From NCBI GenBank assembly GCA_013698435.1, contig JACCVA010000148.1, positions 1 through 10,325 of the forward strand: a stretch of 10,325 nt of DNA. The letters are read 5' to 3'. A model generated the notes under the pieces. The model saw only the letters and a program-made list of their open reading frames with translations, had not been told where the DNA came from and searched no databases. Below, one piece after another: positions 5,840-10,325 of this stretch (the first letter of the stretch is position 1; each line of letters opens with the position of its first letter). Source of the stretch: Nocardioidaceae bacterium (GTDB taxonomy: Bacteria > Actinomycetota > Actinomycetes > Propionibacteriales > Nocardioidaceae). The position numbers and the translations under genes are program-made.

Positions 5840-5871
5840 CGGGTGTCCTTCCTAGTCGTGAACCATGCTTG

Positions 5872-5944
5872 CAGGGCAGGAGGGACTCGAACCCCCAACC
5901 GCCGGTTTTGGAGACCGGTGCTCTGCCAATTGAGCCACTGCCCT
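5872..5944 (-). tRNA. tRNA-Trp (anticodon CCA)
   Basis: The minus strand folds into a complete cloverleaf of 73 nt. It has acceptor stem AGGGCAG/CTGCCCT with discriminator G, D-arm GCTC/GAGC, anticodon stem CCGGT/ACCGG with loop CTCCAAA (anticodon CCA), a 5-nt variable loop, and T-arm GGGGG/CCCTC with loop TTCGAGT. The 3' CCA is not encoded. No terminator lies between it and secE 32 nt downstream, so it is probably cut out of a tRNA-secE-nusG transcript. It supplies tryptophan at UGG codons. Confidence 0.97.
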
Positions 5945-6025
5945 CCGGTGGCAATCACACTTACCAACGTCCGCCGCACAGATGAGGGCGCGCCGAAACA
6001 GGGTGCAATGGCCACCAAGACCCCG

Positions 6026-6055
6026 AGTGTACGGTGTCGTGCCCTGCGCAGTCGA
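6026..6055 (-). promoter_or_regulatory. Candidate promoter for tRNA-Trp-secE-nusG
   Basis: Reading leftward, TCGACT (6055-6050) is followed by an 18-nt spacer and TACACT (6031-6026), a good actinobacterial TANNNT -10. The predicted start near 6019 lies about 75 nt before the mature tRNA 5' end. The -35 resembles that of the rpoB candidate (TCGACA). It is the best match in the divergent spacer 5945-6169. I found no clear promoter for aspC in the opposite direction. Confidence 0.4.
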
Positions 6056-6169
6056 ACCGACGAGAACCGGCGCCCACCCCGCCAGCGTACGCCCGCACGG
6101 GGCACGAAGACGTTGGCCGCTCCTTGGACCAGCAGCGCCGAAGCCACGCTCAGATGCAACGATGGCGCC

Positions 6170-7381
6170 ATGAGCGACAGCACGTCCACGTCCCGCCGGG
6201 TCTCGCGCCGCATCGGCAGCATGGCTGAGTCCGCCACGCTGGCCGTCGACGCCAAGGCGAAGGAGCTCAAGGCCGCCGGCCGGCCGGTGATCGGCTTCGG
6301 TGCCGGCGAGCCCGACTTCCCGACCCCTGACTACATCGTAGACGCGGCAGTCGAGGCGGCCCGCGACCCTCGCAACCACCGCTACACCCCCGCCGCTGGG
6401 CTGCCGGAGCTCAAAGAGGCCGTGGCGACCAAGACGGCGCGCGACTCCGGCTATCGGGTGCGGCCGGCCCAGGTTCTGGTCACGAACGGTGGAAAGCAGG
6501 CCGTCTACCAGACGTTCGCCACGCTGCTCGACCCCGGTGACGAGGTGCTGCTGCCGTCGCCGTACTGGACGACGTACCCCGAGGCGATCCGACTGGCCGG
6601 TGGCGAGCCCGTCGACGTCTTCGCCGACGAGACGCAGGGCTACCTGGTGACCGTGGACCAGCTGGAGGCGGCGCGCACCGACCGCACCAAGGCGCTTCTG
6701 TTCTGCTCGCCGTCGAACCCCACCGGCGCGGTGTACTCGCCCGAGCAGGTCCGCGAGATCGGCCGGTGGGCTGTGGACCACGGCATCTGGGTCGTGACGG
6801 ACGAGATCTACGAGCACCTCACCTATGGCGGCGCCCAGTTCTCCTCGATCGTGGTCGAGGTGCCGGAGCTCGCCGAGACGTGCGTCGTGGTCAACGGCGT
6901 CGCCAAGACGTACGCGATGACCGGCTGGCGCGTCGGCTGGATGATCGGGCCGCCTGACGTGATCAAGGCGGCCACCAACCTGCAGTCGCACGCGACGTCG
7001 AACGTCGCCAACGTCTCCCAGCGCGCCGCCCTCGCGGCGGTGTCGGGTGACCTCAGCGCCGTGGCCACGATGCGCGCGGCGTTCGACCAGCGTCGTACGA
7101 CGATCGTGTCGATGCTGCGCGACGTCAACGGTTTCAGCTGCCCGGAGCCGCAGGGCGCGTTTTACGCGTTCCCGTCCGTGCGCGACGCGCTGAACCGCGA
7201 GATCGGCGGACGTATGCCGACCACCTCGGCCGAGCTGGCCGAGGCCATCCTCGACCAGGCCGAGGTCGCTGTCGTGCCCGGAGAGGCGTTCGGAGCGCCC
7301 GGCTACCTGCGGCTGTCGTATGCCCTGGGAGACGACGACCTCGCCGAGGGCGTGAGCCGGATCCAGAAGCTCCTCGCCTGA
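6170..7381 (+). CDS. aspC: PLP-dependent aspartate aminotransferase (class I, fold type I)
   Basis: This enzyme moves an amino group between aspartate and 2-oxoglutarate (or related keto acids) using pyridoxal phosphate, in the cytoplasm. The 403-residue product carries the full active-site set. N183 is in SPSNPTG, D211 (pairs with the PLP ring nitrogen) and Y214 are in TDEIYEH, and the Schiff-base lysine K246 is in GVAKTYAMTGWRVGW. R254 binds the phosphate and R381, in YLRLSYA, the substrate carboxylate. GAGEPDF (44-50) and RYTPAAGLPELKEAV near the N-terminus are typical of the thermophile/actinobacterial aspartate aminotransferase subgroup. The ATG at 6170 was chosen because upstream in-frame sequence runs through the tRNA region; no clear Shine-Dalgarno precedes it. 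The add-like gene follows after 3 nt. A different keto or amino acid preference cannot be excluded. Confidence 0.93.
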   Translation: MSDSTSTSRRVSRRIGSMAESATLAVDAKAKELKAAGRPVIGFGAGEPDFPTPDYIVDAAVEAARDPRNHRYTPAAGLPELKEAVATKTARDSGYRVRPAQVLVTNGGKQAVYQTFATLLDPGDEVLLPSPYWTTYPEAIRLAGGEPVDVFADETQGYLVTVDQLEAARTDRTKALLFCSPSNPTGAVYSPEQVREIGRWAVDHGIWVVTDEIYEHLTYGGAQFSSIVVEVPELAETCVVVNGVAKTYAMTGWRVGWMIGPPDVIKAATNLQSHATSNVANVSQRAALAAVSGDLSAVATMRAAFDQRRTTIVSMLRDVNGFSCPEPQGAFYAFPSVRDALNREIGGRMPTTSAELAEAILDQAEVAVVPGEAFGAPGYLRLSYALGDDDLAEGVSRIQKLLA

Positions 7382-7384
7382 CTT

Positions 7385-8422
7385 GTGGCCGCTTCGCTGA
7401 CCGACCAGCCGCGGCGCCCGCTTGCGGCGTTGCCCAAGGCGCACCTGCACCTGCACTTCACCGGGTCGATGCGGCACCTGACCGTGCTCGAACTCGCCCA
7501 CGTCGCGGGTCTGCACCTTCCAGAGCAGCTGGCCGACCAGTGGCCCCCGGAGCTGTCGGCGGCCGACGAGAAGGGATGGTTCCGCTTCCAGCGGCTGTAC
7601 GACATCGCCCGGTCGGTGCTGCGTACCGAAGAAGGTGTGCGCCGGCTGGTGCTTGAAGCGGCGCAGGACGACGCGCGGGAGGGATCGCGCTGGTTGGAGA
7701 TCCAGGTGGACCCGAGCGGATACGCGGCCCACTTCGGCGGGATCACCGCGTTCACCGATCTCGTGCTCGATGCGGCCGTGGTGGCCACCCGACAGACCGG
7801 CGTCGCGGTAGCCGTGGTCGTCGCCGCCAACCGGACCCGGCACCCGCTCGACGCCCGGACACTGGCGCGGCTGGCCGCGCAGTACGCCGGTCGCGGTGTC
7901 GTCGGCTTCGGGTTGTCCAACGACGAGCGGCGTGGTGACACCTTGGCGTTCGCGCCCGCGTTTGCGATCGCCGACCGAGCGGGGCTGCTGGCGGTGCCCC
8001 ACGGAGGAGAGCTGTGCGGGCCGCAGAGCGTGTGGTCCTGCCTCGACGGCCTCGGGGCGCGCCGCGTCGGCCACGGGGTGCGGTCGGTCGAGGACCCGAG
8101 GCTGCTGGACCGCCTCGCGACCTCCGGCGTGACACTGGAGCTCTGCCCTGCCTCGAACGTGGCCTTGGGCGTCCACGCGCGGCCGGCCGAAGTACCCCTG
8201 CGGCAGCTGTTCGATGCCGGCATCCCACTGGCGCTCGGCGCCGACGACCCGCTGCTCTTCGGGTCGCGCCTGCTGCACCAGTACGAGTCGGCCCGTGACG
8301 TGCACGGGTTCAGTGACCCCGAGCTCGCCGAGCTGGCCAGGATGTCAGTACGCGGCTCGGCCGCGCCCGACGACGTACGGGCCGGGCTGCTCGCCGAGAT
8401 CGACGCCTGGCTCGCGTCGTGA
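7385..8422 (+). CDS. add: Adenosine deaminase family protein (substrate uncertain)
   Basis: The family removes the 6-amino group from adenosine or related purine nucleosides by a zinc-activated water on a TIM-barrel scaffold. The 345-residue product keeps the metal and catalytic residues: H22 and H24 (HLHLH), H206 and E209 (PHGGE), H230 (RVGHG), and D287/D288 (GADDPLLF). It also has the LELCPASN strand (251-258). Two substrate-contact positions differ from classical enzymes: the Asp after HxH (ribose 5'-hydroxyl contact) is Thr26, and the Gly of the LAGDE motif is Asn179 (LSNDE). Length is normal. The start is GTG at 7385, 3 nt after the aspC stop, with no clear Shine-Dalgarno, which suggests translational coupling. 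A gene of this kind next to aspC and murB is common in actinobacteria. Adenosine deamination is likely but unproven; a 5'-modified nucleoside substrate is possible. Confidence 0.85.
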   Translation: MAASLTDQPRRPLAALPKAHLHLHFTGSMRHLTVLELAHVAGLHLPEQLADQWPPELSAADEKGWFRFQRLYDIARSVLRTEEGVRRLVLEAAQDDAREGSRWLEIQVDPSGYAAHFGGITAFTDLVLDAAVVATRQTGVAVAVVVAANRTRHPLDARTLARLAAQYAGRGVVGFGLSNDERRGDTLAFAPAFAIADRAGLLAVPHGGELCGPQSVWSCLDGLGARRVGHGVRSVEDPRLLDRLATSGVTLELCPASNVALGVHARPAEVPLRQLFDAGIPLALGADDPLLFGSRLLHQYESARDVHGFSDPELAELARMSVRGSAAPDDVRAGLLAEIDAWLAS

Positions 8423-8430
8423 CGATCTTC

Positions 8431-8480
8431 GATTCGTCCGGCTCGCGTACGCCAAGGGCCTCAGCTGAGTCGGACGAATC
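8431..8480. terminator. Inverted repeat between convergent genes, possible bidirectional terminator
   Basis: Arms at 8431-8444 and 8467-8480 pair over 14 positions: GATTCGTCCG is matched perfectly by CGGACGAATC, then a single G/T position, then CTC/GAG. The loop is 22 nt and itself contains CTCAGCTGAG overlapping the right arm. It fills most of the 70-nt gap between the stops of the deaminase gene and murB. Neither side has a T-tract, so it would be a hairpin-only terminator or an RNA 3'-end stabiliser. Confidence 0.5.
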
Positions 8481-8492
8481 GGCGGTCGGGGC

Positions 8493-9524
8493 TCAGTCCA
8501 GGGAGCAGCCGACGAGCACAGGTTCAGGATGGAGCTCGATGTCGAACGTGCGCCTTACGCCGTCACGGATCTCCCGAGCCAGCGCCACGACGTCGTCGGT
8601 GCTGGCGTCGCCGCGGTTGGTCACCGCGAGCGTGTGCTTCGTGGACAATCTCGCCCTCTCGTTGCCGTAACCCCTGGTGAAGCCTGCGCGCTCGATCAGC
8701 CAGGCAGCACTGGTCTTGACGCGCCCGTCGGGTTGCTCCCAGGCCGGTGCCCCGTCGGGCAGCTCGCCGGGCGCGACGAACGGGTTGGTGAAGAAGGACC
8801 CGGCGCTCCAGGTGTCGTGGTCGGTCTCGTCGAGAACCATCCCCTTGCTGGCGCGCAGCCGGAGCACTGCCGACCGGACCTCGGCGGCTGGGGCCCGCTC
8901 CCCCACCTCGATGCCGAGGGTGCGCGCCAGCTCGGCGTACTCCACCGGCGGCCCGAGGCTGCCCGGACGGAGCTGGAAGGTGACGCCACCCACGACGTAG
9001 CGTCCGGGTTTCTGCTTGAACATGCTGGTGCGGTAGCCGAACTGGCAGTCGACGCTGGAGAGCGTGCGGGCCCGACGCTCGGTGCGGTCGTAGACGTGGA
9101 CGGACGCCACCGTGTCGCAGACCTCCTGACCGTAGGCGCCGACGTTCTGGATCGGCACAGCCCCGACCGTGCCGGGTATCCCCGCGAGCGCCTCGAGCCC
9201 GACCCACTCCTCGTGCACCGCTCGGGCGACCAGTTCGTCCCAGTCCTCGCCTGCCTCGACCGTCACGCCGACCCCACCGCAGGCAACGTCGCTGACGGCG
9301 ACGCCCCGGGTGCCGACGCGCACGACCGTGCCCTCGAAGCCGGCATCGGCGACGAGGACGTTGCTTCCTCCACCCAGCACCAGAACCGGCTCGCCTCGCG
9401 CGTCGAGCTCCCGGACGGTCTCGTAGAGCTCGACCCGGTGGGTGACCTCGACGAGCGTGCGGGCAGGACCGCCGAGGTGCAGCGTCGTCCATGACGACAG
9501 CGGCTCCGCGGTGCGGCTCAACAC
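8493..9524 (-). CDS. murB: UDP-N-acetylmuramate dehydrogenase (UDP-N-acetylenolpyruvoylglucosamine reductase)
   Basis: MurB reduces UDP-GlcNAc-enolpyruvate to UDP-MurNAc with NADPH and FAD, the second committed step of peptidoglycan precursor synthesis in the cytoplasm. The 343-residue product shows the FAD-binding loop VLGGGSNVLVAD (49-60), a second FAD contact region GLEALAGIPGTVGAVPIQNVGAYG (109-132), R165 in QFGYRTSMFK, the proton-donor serine S243 in SAGSFFTNP, and the catalytic glutamate E334 in LHPEPVLVG. This pattern is the type I (E. coli-like) enzyme. The start is GTG at 9524, overlapping the hadB stop by 7 nt; TTG at 9521 would give a 4-nt overlap and is an alternative. It is the third gene of the hadA-hadB-murB run. 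Confidence 0.95.
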   Translation of the reverse strand: MLSRTAEPLSSWTTLHLGGPARTLVEVTHRVELYETVRELDARGEPVLVLGGGSNVLVADAGFEGTVVRVGTRGVAVSDVACGGVGVTVEAGEDWDELVARAVHEEWVGLEALAGIPGTVGAVPIQNVGAYGQEVCDTVASVHVYDRTERRARTLSSVDCQFGYRTSMFKQKPGRYVVGGVTFQLRPGSLGPPVEYAELARTLGIEVGERAPAAEVRSAVLRLRASKGMVLDETDHDTWSAGSFFTNPFVAPGELPDGAPAWEQPDGRVKTSAAWLIERAGFTRGYGNERARLSTKHTLAVTNRGDASTDDVVALAREIRDGVRRTFDIELHPEPVLVGCSLD

Positions 9525-9919
9525 CGCACGGTGGCCTTGCTCATCCCGAGGACCTTCTGGCCGGCGCTTGTGACGGTGAGGTCGATCGTCGCGACGCCGT
9601 CCTCGACGCTCGTCACAACGCCGGCCACCTCGACGTCCGCGCCGGTGTCGTCATCGGGTACGACGACCGGCTTGGTGAAACGGGCACCGAAGGAGATGAC
9701 GCGAGCCGGGTCATCTACCCAGGTGGTCAATGCGCGGCCGGCCAGGGCGAGCGTGTACATGCCATGGGCGATGACGCCGGGAAGCCCCACCGCCGCAGCG
9801 ACCCGGTCGCTCCAGTGGATCGGGTTGAAGTCACCCGACGCGCCGGCGTAGCGCACCAGGTCGCCACGGGTGACGGCGTAGGACTGCGGATCGAGCTGCT
9901 GGCCTGGCTCGAACGTCAT
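9518..9919 (-). CDS. hadB: MaoC family dehydratase, HadB-like catalytic subunit
   Basis: HadB-type proteins are the catalytic half of a heterodimeric (3R)-hydroxyacyl-ACP dehydratase of type II fatty acid synthesis. The 133-residue product is a single hotdog domain with the R-specific hydratase motif YAGASGDFNPIHW (24-36), including the catalytic dyad D30 and H35, then GLPGVIAHGM (45-54) as in the family. The ATG at 9919 overlaps the hadA stop in ATGA, so translation is coupled, and the 3' end overlaps murB. The order hadA-hadB just before tRNA-Trp/secE or murB is a known actinobacterial arrangement. In mycolate-free actinobacteria the exact acyl substrates are not settled, so the assignment to a chain-length class is left open. 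Confidence 0.88.
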   Translation of the reverse strand: MTFEPGQQLDPQSYAVTRGDLVRYAGASGDFNPIHWSDRVAAAVGLPGVIAHGMYTLALAGRALTTWVDDPARVISFGARFTKPVVVPDDDTGADVEVAGVVTSVEDGVATIDLTVTSAGQKVLGMSKATVRC

Positions 9920-10325
9920 GCCGGGCCCTCGCGGTGGGCGAGGGTGGCGAAGGCGGTGGCGACGTGGTCGCCGTCGGTCGTCGTCACCTCGGTACGGGTG
10001 CTGATCATGTCGACGCCGGCGCCCCGACGCAGCGAGTCGATCGTGAGGGTGCCGGCCAGCCGGTCACCCGCCCGGACCGGGCGGGACTGCTCGAAGCGCT
10101 GGTCGACGTGGATGACGTGACTCAGCTGGATGCCGACGTCAGGGTTGTTCATCAACGCGGTCATGGCCTGGAAGGCGATGACGATCGGGAACGTCAACGG
10201 CGCCTGCTCATCGTCACTGAGCGGCTCTGCGCCGATGGCTGCAGTGAACTCCGCGATCTTCTCGCGGCTGACGGAGTACGCCGTCGTGGGCGCGAAGCTA
10301 CGACCCGTCAAACCAGGGTCGAGAG
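9916..10325 (-). CDS. hadA: MaoC-like dehydratase N-terminal-type subunit, HadA-like (partial at right edge)
   Basis: This is the non-catalytic partner of the HadAB dehydratase: a hotdog domain that shapes the acyl-binding channel but lacks the D-x-N-P-x-H motif seen in hadB. Recognisable segments are a start-proximal SREKIAEF, LTFPIVIAFQAM, VDQRFEQSRPVRAGDRL and the end FATLAHREG. A TTG at 10311 could open the frame, but it has no Shine-Dalgarno. The codons before it (Leu-Asp-Pro-Gly) continue the frame to the window edge and read like the usual DPxLxGRxFPPT opening of this family. The true start is therefore probably beyond 10325 and the gene is given as partial. It overlaps hadB by 4 nt. 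By analogy with other actinobacteria, rpmG (L33) could lie upstream, outside the window. Confidence 0.85.
   Translation of the reverse strand, partial: LDPGLTGRSFAPTTAYSVSREKIAEFTAAIGAEPLSDDEQAPLTFPIVIAFQAMTALMNNPDVGIQLSHVIHVDQRFEQSRPVRAGDRLAGTLTIDSLRRGAGVDMISTRTEVTTTDGDHVATAFATLAHREGPA

Noticed and set aside
5843..6169. N-terminal extension of aspC to an upstream start near 5843
   Set aside because: The frame happens to stay open through the complement of the tRNA and spacer; the aminotransferase family begins near MSDSTSTSRRVS at 6170.
5852..8305. An 817-codon open frame on the minus strand opposite aspC and the deaminase gene
   Set aside because: It lies antisense to two genes with complete active-site motifs, is rich in Arg/His/Gly/Val as expected of a shadow frame in GC-rich DNA, also runs through the tRNA, and has no recognisable domain.
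8529..9494. A 321-codon open frame on the plus strand opposite murB
   Set aside because: It is antisense to a gene with all MurB catalytic residues and shows no family features of its own.
10309..10311. TTG as the true start of hadA
   Set aside because: It has no ribosome binding site, and the preceding in-frame codons up to the edge match the family's usual opening, so the gene is treated as cut by the window.

Overview
The window is a core-genome segment of a high-GC Gram-positive bacterium (Actinomycetota). The evidence is the GC-rich coding bias, GTG and TTG starts, an acidic N-terminal extension on NusG, and the order hadA-hadB-murB / aspC-add / tRNA-Trp-secE-nusG-rplK-rplA / rplJ-rplL / rpoB. 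The Ser/Thr/Asn-rich RpoB N-terminus and the lipoprotein gene between rplA and rplJ would suit a Nocardioidaceae-like member of the Propionibacteriales, but that placement is an inference from gene order and protein style, not a measurement.

Right to left on the minus strand: hadA (cut by the right edge), hadB and murB form a tightly overlapping operon at 8493-10325. It pairs a FAS-II-type (3R)-hydroxyacyl-ACP dehydratase with the peptidoglycan precursor reductase MurB. It meets two plus-strand genes head-on: aspC (PLP aminotransferase, 6170-7381) and an adenosine-deaminase-family gene (7385-8422), separated from each other by 3 nt. A long inverted repeat lies in the convergent gap at 8431-8480. 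A divergent spacer at 5945-6169 carries a candidate promoter that reads leftward into tRNA-Trp (CCA anticodon), secE, nusG, rplK and rplA, with no obvious terminator between them.

A lipoprotein gene of the LppX/LprAFG type follows (2596-3396). After it comes a regulated leader at about 2390-2526, with an L10-leader-like stem, an intrinsic terminator and a possible antiterminator pairing. The leader precedes rplJ-rplL, which encode the L10 and L7/L12 ribosomal stalk proteins. The L10 here has a roughly 95-residue acidic, repeat-bearing C-terminal tail. A perfect 11-bp terminator hairpin separates rplL from rpoB, whose own candidate promoter lies at 716-744. rpoB starts with TTG at 602 and runs off the left edge.

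The genes serve transcription (RpoB, NusG), translation (L1, L7/L12, L10, L11, tRNA-Trp), secretion (SecE), envelope synthesis (MurB, HadAB) and amino-acid and nucleoside metabolism. I see no mobile element, CRISPR array, toxin-antitoxin pair or defence system. The points most worth a second look are the rplJ leader switch, the L10 repeat tail, and the deaminase whose ribose- and purine-contact positions differ from classical adenosine deaminase.
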